This document shows, piece by piece, positions 18,473-28,816 of a stretch of DNA of 64,000 nt (positions within the stretch are counted from its first letter, which is position 1; each line of letters opens with the position of its first letter). Source of the stretch: JACKBJ01 sp964549495 (lineage in GTDB: Bacteria; Chloroflexota; Anaerolineae; Epilineales; Epilineaceae); assembly GCA_964549495.1 (NCBI GenBank), contig CAZJWJ010000020.1:1-64000 (forward strand), written 5' to 3'. The translations under genes and the position numbers were made by a program. Below the pieces are notes generated by a model. That model ran no database searches. It was not told where the DNA came from and saw nothing but the letters and a program-made list of their open reading frames with translations.

Positions 18473-18820
18473 TCAGCGGCGGCCGCGAAGCAGGCGCGTG
18501 AAGATGGCCAGCGTCAGGCCCAAGGCGGCCGCGAAGGCCGCCGCCGCGACCGGCGAGAGCAAGACCCTGCAATTCTCTCCCTCGATCCGCTCGGCCGCCC
18601 CGAAGACGATCAAGCTATCTCGGGCCTGGATCTCCTGCGCGGCCATCGCGCCGACCACGGAGTCGTGCAGTTCGACCCGCTCGGCAGTGAGACTGCCCAC
18701 GGCGCTGTCTCGGACCTCCCGTGACTCGCTTTCCGCCGGCGCGGATACGTCGGCGTGGCCATTGGTGGCGCTGGTCTGGGACTCACCTCGGGACGGGGCA
18801 TCCGGCTGGGGGGACTGCAT
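18473..18820 (-). CDS. Short beta-helix-like repeat protein with C-terminal membrane anchor
   Basis: 115-residue protein. After a polar Ser/Pro/Glu-rich lead of about 35 residues come four degenerate repeats of a 'DS.VG.(L/M).A..(V/I)...' unit (RDSAVGSLTAERVELHDSVVGAMAAQEIQ when read as two units, then RDSLIVFGAAERIEGENCRV). These resemble one-strand rungs of a bactofilin-like right-handed beta helix. A single C-terminal transmembrane segment (AAAAFAAALGLTLAIFTRLL) and an RGRR tail follow, predicting a cytoplasm-facing Arg end. The ATG at 18820 is used; no strong ribosome-binding site is visible. It is divergent from the GCS2-CBS gene. I do not recognise a named family, so the beta-helix call is pattern-based. 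Confidence 0.6.
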   Translation of the reverse strand: MQSPQPDAPSRGESQTSATNGHADVSAPAESESREVRDSAVGSLTAERVELHDSVVGAMAAQEIQARDSLIVFGAAERIEGENCRVLLSPVAAAAFAAALGLTLAIFTRLLRGRR

Positions 18821-19018
18821 CACCTTGGACTCCTGGGCTCCATGCGCGGCTTCGAATTCTCTGGCCGGGCATCGAAGCAGGGGGCTCCGGCCCGGTGGCC
18901 GAACGATTGTAGGGGCGGTGGATGGCTGGCGCCAAGCCACCGGTCCGGCTATCCTGGAGGCGCGATGCCGGGCCGCCGTCGCACCCCTTCCGACCCACTC
19001 GACCGGAGGCAGCCGCGC

Positions 19019-20959
19019 ATGGGCGAGAAAGCCATCACCAAGGAATTGGAGGGCCAGGAGCTGCGGGACTTCACGCGGCGGGTGCTCGAGGACCTGCGAG
19101 CCCTGGACCGCATCATCTCCGAGGGCATGATCGAGACCGGTGTCCGCCGCATCGGCGCGGAGCAGGAGATGTTCCTGGTCCAGCGCAACTGGCGGCCCTC
19201 GCTGGCGGCCTACGAGATGCTGGATGCGGTGGACGACCCGCATTGCACCACCGAATTGGGTCTCTTCAACCTGGAATGCAACCTGGATCCGCAGCGCTTC
19301 GAGGGCGATTGCCTGCGGCGTCTGGAGACCCAGCTCGACGAGCTCTTGCTCGAGCTCCGCCAGGCGGCCGACTCGCTGGACATCGACATCATCCTGACCG
19401 GCATCCTGCCCACCATCCGAAAGGCGGATCTGGGCATGGAGAGCATGGCGCCCGAGCCGCGCTACCACGCCCTGGCCCGGGCCCTGGACCGCTTGCGCGG
19501 CGGCGACTACGAGTTCCACATCAAGGGCATCGACGAGCTCATCTTGCGCCATCACACGATCATGCTCGAGGCCTGCAACACCAGCTTCCAGGCCCATTTG
19601 CAGGTCGAGCCGCAGGAATTCGCCCATCTCTACAACCTCAGCCAGGTGGCGGTGGCGCCGGTGCTGGCCGCGGCGGTCAACTCGCCGCTGCTCTTGGGCC
19701 GGCGGCTGTGGCACGAGACCCGCATCGCGCTCTTCCAGCAGTCCATCGACACCCGCAGCAGCATGGACCACCTGCGCGAGCGCAGCCCGCGGGTGACCTT
19801 CGGTCGCGACTGGGTCAAGGACTCGGTGCTGGAGCTCTACCGCGAGGACGTCGGCCGCTTCCGGGCCCTCTTGGCCGCCGACGTCGAGGAGCGGCCGCTG
19901 GAAATGCTCGATCGGGGCGAGATCCCGCGGCTCAAGGCCCTGTCCTTGCACAACGGAACGGTCTACCGCTGGAACCGCGCCTGCTACGGCATCACGGGCG
20001 GCAAGCCCCATCTGCGCATCGAGAACCGGGTCCTGCCCTCCGGGCCCAGCCCGGCTGACGAGATGGCCAACACCGCCTTCTGGTTGGGCCTGGTGGCCGC
20101 CCTGGCCGACAAGTACGAGGACATCACCCGGGTGATGCAGTTCAGCGACGCCAAGATGAACTTCCAGGCCGCGGCCCAGCACGGACTGCGGGCCCAGTTC
20201 CACTGGATCGAGGGCGAGACCCTGCCGGCCCAGGCCCTGGTCTGCGACCGCCTGATCCCGATGGCGGCCGATGCCCTGCGCGCGCGGGGCATCGACGCCG
20301 AGGACATCGACCGCTACTTGGGCCTGCTCGACCAGCGCGTGCGCTCGGGCATGACCGGCTCCGAATGGGTGCTGCGCTCGCTGGGCGAGATGGGCGAGAC
20401 CAGTTCCCTCGCCGAGCGGCTCAACGCCATCACCGCCGCCACGGTCGCGCGCCAGAAGCAGGGCCTGCCGGTGGCCGAGTGGCCCCTGGCGAGCTTGGAG
20501 GAGAGCGGCGGCTGGACGCATACCTTTCTGACCGTCGAGCAGTTCATGACCACCGACCTGTTCACCGTGCACGAGGACGAGCCGGTCGAATTGGTGGCCA
20601 ACCTGATGGATTGGGAGAGCATCCGGCACGTGCCGGTCGAGGACAACGAGCACCGGCTGGTGGGCCTGGTCTCCTACCGCATGCTGATCCGGCTCTTGGC
20701 CAATCGCGAGTTGGGGCCCGACGAGCGGCAGATGTCGGTCTCGGAGATCATGCGGCCGGCCGACAAGCTGATCACCATTCCCAGCGAGACCAGCACGGTG
20801 GCGGCCCTGCGCCTGATGCGCCAGCACCAGGTGGGCTGCCTGCCGGTCATCCAGAATGGCAAGCTGGTCGGCATCGTCACCCAGCGCGACTTCATGGACG
20901 TGGCGCGCGAGCTCCTGGCCGAGAAGCTGGAGGAGGATGTCGAGCGTGCCCAAGCTTGA
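19019..20959 (+). CDS. GCS2-type carboxylate-amine ligase fused to a CBS-domain pair
   Basis: 646-residue protein. Residues of about 1-480 belong to the glutamate-cysteine ligase type 2 (GCS2) superfamily, which uses ATP to join a carboxylate to an amine (RRIGAEQEMFLV, CTTELGLFNLECNLDPQ, EFHIKGIDELILRHHTIMLE, HLRIENRVLPSGPSPADEM). Residues of about 510-640 form two CBS motifs (VEQFMTTDLFTVHEDEP...HRLVGLVSYRMLIRLL and VSEIMRPADKLITIPSE...NGKLVGIVTQRDFMDVA), which normally sense adenine nucleotides. The real acceptor is unknown, so 'glutathione synthesis' would be over-reading. The ATG at 19019 has GGAGG nine bases upstream; an ATG 18 codons earlier lacks one. It overlaps the AstE/AspA-like gene downstream, suggesting the two act on the same conjugate. 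Confidence 0.88.
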   Translation: MGEKAITKELEGQELRDFTRRVLEDLRALDRIISEGMIETGVRRIGAEQEMFLVQRNWRPSLAAYEMLDAVDDPHCTTELGLFNLECNLDPQRFEGDCLRRLETQLDELLLELRQAADSLDIDIILTGILPTIRKADLGMESMAPEPRYHALARALDRLRGGDYEFHIKGIDELILRHHTIMLEACNTSFQAHLQVEPQEFAHLYNLSQVAVAPVLAAAVNSPLLLGRRLWHETRIALFQQSIDTRSSMDHLRERSPRVTFGRDWVKDSVLELYREDVGRFRALLAADVEERPLEMLDRGEIPRLKALSLHNGTVYRWNRACYGITGGKPHLRIENRVLPSGPSPADEMANTAFWLGLVAALADKYEDITRVMQFSDAKMNFQAAAQHGLRAQFHWIEGETLPAQALVCDRLIPMAADALRARGIDAEDIDRYLGLLDQRVRSGMTGSEWVLRSLGEMGETSSLAERLNAITAATVARQKQGLPVAEWPLASLEESGGWTHTFLTVEQFMTTDLFTVHEDEPVELVANLMDWESIRHVPVEDNEHRLVGLVSYRMLIRLLANRELGPDERQMSVSEIMRPADKLITIPSETSTVAALRLMRQHQVGCLPVIQNGKLVGIVTQRDFMDVARELLAEKLEEDVERAQA

Positions 20960-22190
20960 CCCGGAGCGCGCCGAGGCCATCCGCCAGGCGATGACCAAAT
21001 TGGAACGCAGAATCGGGGAGCGCGGCGGGCCGGAAGCCCCGGGGAGCCCGACCTTGATCGCCATCGGGGGGCTGCACGGCAACGAGCCGGCCGGCGTGCT
21101 GGCCATCCAGCGCGTGCTGGACATCCTCGATCGCGAAGGCCCGCACCTAGCCGGCCGCTTCGTCGGTTTGGCCGGCAACCTGCCCGCCCTGGCCGCCGGC
21201 CTGCGCTTCATCGATCGGGACTTGAACCGCAGCTGGCAATCCGCTCGCGTGGCCGAGCTGCGAGCCCATATCGCGGCCGCTGCGACGGCCGAGGCGGGCC
21301 CGGAGACGGCCGACTCGGTCGAGACGCGGCAGCAGATCGAGCTCCTGACCGAGATCGACGCGGCCATCGATGCCGCCGACGGCCTCTGCGTCGTCATCGA
21401 TCTGCACACCACCTCCTCGCAGAGCGCCCCCTTCATCCTCTTCGCCGACACCTTGGCCAACCGCGCCTTCGCACTGCACTTCCCGCTGCCCTTGGTGCTG
21501 GGCCTGGAGGAGCAGGTCGAAGGCGCGCTGCTGGACGAGGTCGAGGGCCACGACCAGGCGGTCACCCTGGGGGTGGAGGGCGGCCAGCACGACGACCCGG
21601 CGGCGGTCGACAACCTGGAGAGCGTGATCTGGTTGGCCCTGGTCACCGCGGGCTGCCTGGCGGCCGAAGCGGTCCCGGGCGGAGTCGAGCCCCACCACCG
21701 CCGCCTGGCTTTGGCGCGCGGTCGGGCGCCGCGGGTGCTCGAGGTGCGCCATCGACATGGCATCCAGGCCGGTGACGACTTCCGGATGGAGCCCGGCTTC
21801 GAGAACTTCGACGCGGTGGACAAGGGCGACCTGTTGGCCCACGATCGCTTCGGCCCCATCCGCGCCGTCGAGCGCGGCCGGATCCTCATGCCGCTCTACC
21901 AGGGCCAGGGCGAGGACGGCTTCTTCCTCACCCGCAAGGTGCGCCCGATGTGGCTGCGCGTCTCCGAGCTTCTGCGGCGGCGCCAGTTCGGGCGCCTGCT
22001 GCCCATCCTGCCCGGCGTGCGGCCGCACCAGCGCCTGCCGCAGACCCTGGTCATCGACACGCGGGTAGCCCGCTTCTTTCCCCTGCAGATCCTGCACCTG
22101 CTCGGCTACCGCAAGCAGCGCCTGATCGAGCGCAAGCTGGTGGTCAGCCGGCGCGTCAACGACCATCGCCGTGCCCGCTCCGCGGGCTGA
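20946..22190 (+). CDS. Succinylglutamate desuccinylase/aspartoacylase (M14-type) family hydrolase
   Basis: 414-residue zinc-dependent amide hydrolase of the AstE/AspA group. Visible zinc-site elements are GGLHGNEPAG (His and Glu ligands) and VVIDLHTTSSQSAP (His ligand). The substrate-carboxylate region is FIDRDLNRSW and the EGGQHDD loop also matches the family. The C-terminal 150 residues are an extra beta domain and a basic helical tail (LRRRQFGRLLPILPG). GGAGGAGG at 20929-20936 is nine bases before the GTG at 20946 but abuts the in-frame ATG at 20937. The GTG is therefore preferred, and the ATG would add only three residues. It overlaps the GCS2-CBS gene, which suggests paired making and breaking of an amide bond. 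Confidence 0.85.
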   Translation: MPKLDPERAEAIRQAMTKLERRIGERGGPEAPGSPTLIAIGGLHGNEPAGVLAIQRVLDILDREGPHLAGRFVGLAGNLPALAAGLRFIDRDLNRSWQSARVAELRAHIAAAATAEAGPETADSVETRQQIELLTEIDAAIDAADGLCVVIDLHTTSSQSAPFILFADTLANRAFALHFPLPLVLGLEEQVEGALLDEVEGHDQAVTLGVEGGQHDDPAAVDNLESVIWLALVTAGCLAAEAVPGGVEPHHRRLALARGRAPRVLEVRHRHGIQAGDDFRMEPGFENFDAVDKGDLLAHDRFGPIRAVERGRILMPLYQGQGEDGFFLTRKVRPMWLRVSELLRRRQFGRLLPILPGVRPHQRLPQTLVIDTRVARFFPLQILHLLGYRKQRLIERKLVVSRRVNDHRRARSAG

Positions 22191-22264
22191 AGCCGGCCGC
22201 GCCTCGCGGCAGCCGCATCTCGACCTCGCCAGCCCACTCGAGCCCAACCGACCAGGAGCCGCGC

Positions 22265-23050
22265 ATGAGCACCCCTGATCCGACCAAGGCGCATTCCACC
22301 CGCCGCTTCGACCGCTTCGCCGAAGGCTACGTGCAAAGCGAGGGCCACGCCAAGGGCTCCGACCTGGACCGCATCGAGGCCCTGGCCGAGGTGGGCCCCG
22401 AGCATTGGCTGCTGGATCTGGCCACCGGCGGCGGGCATACGGGGCTGCGCTTTGCCGGCCGGGCCGGCCGCGTGGTGGCCAGCGACCTGGCCGGCCGCAT
22501 GCTCGAGCAGGCGCGGGCCCAGGCGGTGCGACTGGGCGCCGCCGGCATCGACCACTGCCGCAACGACGCCGAAGCATTGCCCTTCGCCGACGCCAGCTTC
22601 GATCGCGTCACCTGCCGCATCGCCCCCCACCACTTCCCCGGCGTCCCGCGCTTCGTCGACGAGGCGGCCAGGGTCTTGCGGCCCGGCGGCCGCTTCGTGG
22701 TCCAAGACCACGTGCTCAGCGAGGACCCGGCGGTGGCCGACGATGCCGAAGCCTTCGAGCGTCTGCGCGATCCCAGCCACCACCGGGCCTACCCCGAATC
22801 GGGCTGGCGATCGATGTTCGAGGCCTCGGGCCTGCGCGTCGAGTCGGTCGAGACCCTCACCAAGCGCCACGTCCTGCGGCCCTGGGCCGAGCGGCAGGGC
22901 TGCGACGAGGCGACCCTCGCCGAGCTGCGCCGCCGGCTCGAGCAGGCATCGCCGGCGGCCGCCGAGTGGATGGACGTCGAGGATGCCGAGGGCGGCGACC
23001 TGTCCTTCGTCAACCACCACCTGATCATCCTGGGCGTCAAGCCGCGATAG
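22265..23050 (+). CDS. Class I SAM-dependent methyltransferase
   Basis: 261-residue cytoplasmic methyltransferase of the UbiE/COG2226 type. Motif I is LLDLATGGGHTGLRFAG with the acidic residue at the end of strand 2 in VVASDLAGRMLEQAR. Then come ALPFADASFDRVTCRIAPHHF (motif II region) and VLRPGGRFVVQDHV (motif III). The family Cys/His pair 'RIAPHHF' replaces the more common 'R.A.HH', consistent with this subgroup. It lies 74 bases after the AstE/AspA-like gene in the same direction, so it may modify the same metabolite. No substrate is evident. It is convergent with the DUF456 gene. Confidence 0.85.
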   Translation: MSTPDPTKAHSTRRFDRFAEGYVQSEGHAKGSDLDRIEALAEVGPEHWLLDLATGGGHTGLRFAGRAGRVVASDLAGRMLEQARAQAVRLGAAGIDHCRNDAEALPFADASFDRVTCRIAPHHFPGVPRFVDEAARVLRPGGRFVVQDHVLSEDPAVADDAEAFERLRDPSHHRAYPESGWRSMFEASGLRVESVETLTKRHVLRPWAERQGCDEATLAELRRRLEQASPAAAEWMDVEDAEGGDLSFVNHHLIILGVKPR

Positions 23051-23125
23051 CCCGGCGCTACCGGCGCCATCCGAGGTCGATGGCTCATGGCCGGCGAGTC
23101 TGACCTCGCACCGCCGATCCTGCGA

Positions 23126-23662
23126 CTACCAGAAGCCCAACAAGCGCAGCTTCCAGAGCCAGATGACCATCATCGACAGGCCGCTGGCCGCCTCGACGGC
23201 GGTGGCCAGGGCCCAGCCGGTCAAATAGCCGCAGCCGGCCCTCAGCGAGCGGCGACGGTCGCCGTCGCGCTGGTGCTCCAGCAGCACGACCAGCACGAAG
23301 GGCAGTCCCAGGGCCGCCAGGAGCGAGAGGCCGCCGGAGAAGGGTGCGAGGAGCAGGGCCAGGCTGCCGCCGGCCAGGGCCAGGAGGACCGTCCTGCGCT
23401 GGGCCCCCGCCCGCCGGGCCATCAGGCCGGACATCCACCACTCGGCCAGGCTGCCGACGACCGTCAAGACGGCCGCCAGCGCCAGCAATCCCGCCTGCGC
23501 CCCGCTGTAGCCCCCATCCAGCCAAAGCCGCAGGTCGTAGAGCCCCAGGGCCAGGAACATCAGGGGCGGGCCGGGCAAGATGGGCAGGGCGCAGCCGATC
23601 AGGCCGATCAGGAGGACCAGCGTGACCAGGAGTTCGACGCCGCCGAGGCCGATGGTGGGCAT
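23126..23662 (-). CDS. DUF456 family membrane protein
   Basis: 178-residue integral membrane protein. The family signature is seen near the N-terminus (LIGLIGCALPILPGPPLMFLALGLY), followed by a Gly-rich helix (AGLLALAAVLTVVGSLAEW) and two further apolar hairpins (LALAGGSLALLLAPFSGG, LGLPFVLVVLLEH). The C-terminal helix holds ALATAVEAASGLSMM. Five or six membrane passes are predicted. Function of DUF456 proteins is unknown. Upstream (plus strand) lies thrS in the opposite direction, so the 184 bases between the two starts should hold both promoters. Confidence 0.82.
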   Translation of the reverse strand: MPTIGLGGVELLVTLVLLIGLIGCALPILPGPPLMFLALGLYDLRLWLDGGYSGAQAGLLALAAVLTVVGSLAEWWMSGLMARRAGAQRRTVLLALAGGSLALLLAPFSGGLSLLAALGLPFVLVVLLEHQRDGDRRRSLRAGCGYLTGWALATAVEAASGLSMMVIWLWKLRLLGFW

Positions 23663-23846
23663 GGACAGATGCTAATGCAGGCGCGCCGGCTTGGCCAGGA
23701 TGGCTGGCAAGGCGGGCGAGGCGGGTTCGGGCACTCGAATTCGGGCCTTCGGCGGGCTCGGGTTAGAATCTGGGCCGCGTCCCGATCGAAGTATTCACCA
23801 GACCAAGGATCGGCCGGCCCGCGCGCCGGCCGCGAGGAGCAGCAGC

Positions 23847-25670
<1,824 letters not shown>

Positions 25671-25686
25671 GGCGCCGATAGCGCGT

Positions 25687-27525
25687 CTAGACCTGCAACG
25701 TTACCCGGACTCTGCTCCCGCCGTTCAGGCCGGCACCGACGTCGAAGCTGGCGCCCATGCGCTCGGCCCGCTCGCGCATGCTCGACAGCCCGATGCCTCC
25801 GCCGTGCACCTTGGAAGGATCGAAGCCCACGCCGTCGTCGAGCACTTCGAGGGTCAGCGCATCGTTCTGGACCAGGTGGATCTCGACCCGCGAGGCGCGG
25901 GCGTGCTTGAGGGCGTTGTTGAGCGCTTCCTGGGCGATGCGGTAGAGGGCCTCCTCGACCTCGGCCGGCTGGCGCTCGTATCCCTCGACCCGCAGCGCGG
26001 TTTCGAGCCCGGCCCGGCGCTCGACGGTCTCCAACCGGGTCTGGAGGGCGCCATCGAGCCCCGACTGCTGCAGGATGGGCGGGCGCAGCTCGAAGATGAG
26101 CAGGCGCATCTCGGCGATGGCATCCGCGGCGGACTGGCGCAGCCGGTCGAGGTTCTCGGCGGCCTCGGCGGTGCGGTCGTCTTTCATCATGCGGCTGGCG
26201 GCCTCGGCGTGTAGCGAGACGCCGTAGAGCGACTGGCTGACCGCATCGTGCAGGTCGCGGGCCAGGCGCTGGCGTTCCTCGAGCGCGGCCAGCTGGCCGG
26301 CCTGCTCGTAGAGCCGCGCGCTCTCGACCGCGACGCCGATCTGGTTGCCGATGGTCACCAAGAGGTCGACCGTCTCCGGCGGAAAGCGCTCGGGCTCGCG
26401 GCAGGCCACCGCCAGGGCGCCCACCGCACGACCCTGCGCGATGAGCGGGACGGCGGCCAGCGACTGCATCGCCCCGCCCAACAGCGGCTCGGTCGCCAGC
26501 GTCGTCCGGCTCGCGTCGTTGATCACTACCGCTTGCATCGACTCGACCGCGCGCCGCGCCATCGGCGAGCGCGATGCAGCCGGAGGCAGCGGCTGGTCGG
26601 CGCCGTCATGATCGCGCCGGGCGGCGATCTCGAGCTCGCCGCTGACCCCGTCGCGCAGGAAGATGACGCCGCTCTCGACCTCCAGGGCCTCGAGCAGGCC
26701 GTCGATCCCATCCTCGAGGACGCGCTCGAGGTCCGGCGAACGGCTGACCAGATCGGCCACGGTGTTGATGGTCGAGAGCGCAGCGCTTCGCTCGGCCACC
26801 TGCCGCTCCAGGGCGGCGTAGGATAGACGCAGACGCTCGCTCATCTGCTCGAAGGTGTCGGCCAGAACCCGCAGCTCGCCGTCCATGCCGGCCCGGTCCA
26901 GTTCGATGTCCAGCTCGCCGGCCCCGATGCGCTCGGCCGCCCGGGTCAGCCGCTGCACCGGTCGCGTCACCCGCGCGATGACCAAGGAGCCGATGACCAA
27001 CACGAAGAGCAATCCCACCCCGATCTGGGCCAAGGTCACCAGCCGGATCAGGGACAAGGGCTCCTGCACCACCGATCGGTCCGAGGCCACGACGGCCACC
27101 GCCGACCGCCCGGGCAGCTCGGCGTAGCCGATCAGGCGCCCGCTCTCCGGCTCGCGCACGACGCCTTCCGATTGCTCGAAGATGCCGCGCAAGCTGGAGG
27201 CCATGAACTCCTCCCGCGCCGACTGCCCGACGCGGCTGCGGTCCGGATGCGCCAGGTAGCGCCAGTCCCGATCGATGACGGCCGGCGCCGTGCCCATCCC
27301 GCGCGCGCCCTCGAGCAGCGGCATCGTGAGGCTGGCCTCGAAGCCCGGCGGGATGCTGGCCGCCAGGATGCGCGCCTGGGCCTGTACGTCCTTGGCGGCG
27401 ATGTCGACCAGGGCGCTGGAGACGGTGCGCTCGATGAAGCCGGCCAGGACCGCCAGCGGCACTAGCGTGACCAGCATCAGCGCCAGCATCAGCCGGCGGG
27501 CCATGGGGCTGCTCAGGATTCCCAT
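25687..27525 (-). CDS. Membrane sensor histidine kinase (NarL/LiaS class) with HAMP and GAF domains
   Basis: 612-residue two-component sensor. Order: transmembrane helix 1 (LMLALMLVTLVPLAVLAGFI), an extracytoplasmic Cache-like domain of about 140 residues, helix 2 (VGLLFVLVIGSLVIARV), HAMP (TRPVQRLTRAAERIGAGELD), a GAF domain (about 265-420), then a HisKA_3 dimerisation helix with the phospho-acceptor His in LARDLHDAVSQSLYGVSLH. The HATPase domain follows (EALNNALKHARASRV, LDDGVGFDP, GGGIGLSSMRERAERMG). This class normally pairs with a NarL-type response regulator, but none is encoded in the window, so it is an orphan here. The ATG at 27525 precedes the first helix. Confidence 0.93.
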   Translation of the reverse strand: MGILSSPMARRLMLALMLVTLVPLAVLAGFIERTVSSALVDIAAKDVQAQARILAASIPPGFEASLTMPLLEGARGMGTAPAVIDRDWRYLAHPDRSRVGQSAREEFMASSLRGIFEQSEGVVREPESGRLIGYAELPGRSAVAVVASDRSVVQEPLSLIRLVTLAQIGVGLLFVLVIGSLVIARVTRPVQRLTRAAERIGAGELDIELDRAGMDGELRVLADTFEQMSERLRLSYAALERQVAERSAALSTINTVADLVSRSPDLERVLEDGIDGLLEALEVESGVIFLRDGVSGELEIAARRDHDGADQPLPPAASRSPMARRAVESMQAVVINDASRTTLATEPLLGGAMQSLAAVPLIAQGRAVGALAVACREPERFPPETVDLLVTIGNQIGVAVESARLYEQAGQLAALEERQRLARDLHDAVSQSLYGVSLHAEAASRMMKDDRTAEAAENLDRLRQSAADAIAEMRLLIFELRPPILQQSGLDGALQTRLETVERRAGLETALRVEGYERQPAEVEEALYRIAQEALNNALKHARASRVEIHLVQNDALTLEVLDDGVGFDPSKVHGGGIGLSSMRERAERMGASFDVGAGLNGGSRVRVTLQV

Positions 27526-27625
27526 ATGCGCATTCTAGTGCAGCACCGCTCCGGATCCTATGGGCTACGATTATCAGAGCGGAGCGAACCGAGTCGACGC
27601 GATGAGAGCAAGGAGGATGCGCAGG

Positions 27626-28447
27626 ATGAGCCCGAGCCCCGAGCGGAACCGGCGATCCCCACACCAGGACCCCCGGCGGCTGGCCGGCGGGCAGTACCGC
27701 GATAGCAGGAACCTCGACGCCCGCGCTCGATTGCATCGAGACTACGGCACCGAGTCGGAGGACTGGCACCACTGGGTCTTCCGGTACCTGCACGAATTGC
27801 CGGACGAGGCACGGATCCTAGAGGTGGGCTGCGGGCCGGCCTGGCTGTGGCGGTCGAACGCCGAGCGGGTGCCGGCCGGCTGGCGCCTTCTGCTGACCGA
27901 CTTGTCGAGCGGCATGGTCCGCGAAGCCCGCCGCCACATGGGCGCCGACTCGCGCTATCGCTTCGCGGTGGCGGCGGCCGGCGAGCAGCCGCTGCCCGAC
28001 GACAGCGTCGACGCCATCGTGGCCAACCACATGCTCTACCACGTGCCGGACCTCGATCGGGCGCTCTCGGAACTCCGGCGCGTGCTGCGACCCGATGGCC
28101 GGCTACTGGCCGCGACGAACGGCGAGGCGCACATGCGCGAGCTGCAGGATTTGGTCCGCGAGATCGAGCCCGGTTCGCGCGGAGCTTTCGGCGACGCGGA
28201 TGCCGGCTTCCGCCTGGAGACCGGCGGCCGGGCGATCGCCCGGCACTTCGACCAATTCGTCCTCGAGCGCCACGAAGCCGGGCTTCAGGTTCCCGAGGCC
28301 GGCCCGCTGGTGGACTACGTGGCGTCGGTCGAGGGCTGGTTGGATGGCGACCAGCTGGCCGCCTTTCGAAAGTTGGTCACCTCGCGCATCGCCGAGCAGG
28401 GTCCGATCCAGATCCAGAAGGACAGCGGGCTGTTCATCGCCGGTTGA
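27626..28447 (+). CDS. Class I SAM-dependent methyltransferase
   Basis: 273-residue methyltransferase. The polar, Arg-rich first 45 residues (SPSPERNRRSPHQDPRRLAG) precede a conserved WHHWVFRYLHELP helix. The Rossmann core follows: ARILEVGCGPAWLWRSN (motif I), LLTDLSSGMVREARR, VDAIVANHMLYHVPDLDRAL and VLRPDGRLLAATNG. AAGGAGG at 27610-27616 fits the ATG at 27626 (nine bases) and not the ATG at 27617, which abuts it. It is unrelated in sequence detail to the methyltransferase at 22265. Neighbours are a divergent histidine kinase and a toxin-antitoxin pair, which give no hint of substrate. Confidence 0.82.
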   Translation: MSPSPERNRRSPHQDPRRLAGGQYRDSRNLDARARLHRDYGTESEDWHHWVFRYLHELPDEARILEVGCGPAWLWRSNAERVPAGWRLLLTDLSSGMVREARRHMGADSRYRFAVAAAGEQPLPDDSVDAIVANHMLYHVPDLDRALSELRRVLRPDGRLLAATNGEAHMRELQDLVREIEPGSRGAFGDADAGFRLETGGRAIARHFDQFVLERHEAGLQVPEAGPLVDYVASVEGWLDGDQLAAFRKLVTSRIAEQGPIQIQKDSGLFIAG

Positions 28448-28481
28448 AAGGACCGATGACCGCAAGATTCGATTGAGGCGA

Positions 28482-28510
28482 TTGCTTGCTTCGTCCCCAT
28501 TGCCTACAAT
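28482..28510 (+). promoter_or_regulatory. Promoter of the toxin-antitoxin pair (TTGCTT-17-TACAAT)
   Basis: TTGCTT at 28482-28487 and TACAAT at 28505-28510 are separated by 17 bases. The -10 matches the sigma-70-type consensus at five of six positions; the -35 matches only TTG. The predicted start is near 28517, about 30 bases before the antitoxin ATG, which has AGGAG six bases upstream. Confidence 0.6.
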
Positions 28511-28520
28511 GATTGCATTG
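28507..28520. promoter_or_regulatory. Putative antitoxin operator: CAATG-N4-CATTG inverted repeat
   Basis: CAATG (28507-28511) and CATTG (28516-28520) are inverted around ATTG and overlap the -10 element and expected start site of the toxin-antitoxin promoter. The hexamer ATTGCC also occurs twice (28499-28504, 28517-28522). FitA-type ribbon-helix-helix antitoxins repress their own promoter by binding such repeats, so this is the likely autoregulation site. Confidence 0.5.
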
Positions 28521-28546
28521 CCATCATCTGTACCCAGGAGTGACCG

Positions 28547-28816
28547 ATGGCCGTGCTCAATATCCGCAATCTTCCCGACGATGTGCATGCAAGGCTGCGC
28601 GTTCGTGCTGCCGAGCACGGTAGGAGCATGGAGGCCGAAGCCCGTGCTATCTTGGCGGCAGCCTGCTCGAGTGACTCCCCAGAACCCGCCGCCGTATCCG
28701 TGGAGGAGATCCAAAAGTGGGTGGATGAACTCTATGGACACGACAAGCCCGAAGGAGTCGTCGAGTCGCTCATCGAGGAACGCCGCGAGGAGGCGCGTCG
28801 AGAATGGTCGTCCTAG
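28547..28816 (+). CDS. FitA-like ribbon-helix-helix antitoxin
   Basis: 89-residue antitoxin. Residues 1-40 (MAVLNIRNLPDDVHARLRVR, AAEHGRSMEAEARAIL) match the FitA/StbC ribbon-helix-helix DNA-binding domain: the strand VLNIRNLP followed by two helices. The acidic C-terminal half (VEEIQKWVDELYGHDKPEGV) should wrap the toxin and block its active site. The start at 28547 has AGGAG upstream, and the end overlaps the toxin gene by 13 bases, the usual toxin-antitoxin arrangement. Codon choice is less GC-rich than in the flanking genes, consistent with acquisition. Confidence 0.88.
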   Translation: MAVLNIRNLPDDVHARLRVRAAEHGRSMEAEARAILAAACSSDSPEPAAVSVEEIQKWVDELYGHDKPEGVVESLIEERREEARREWSS

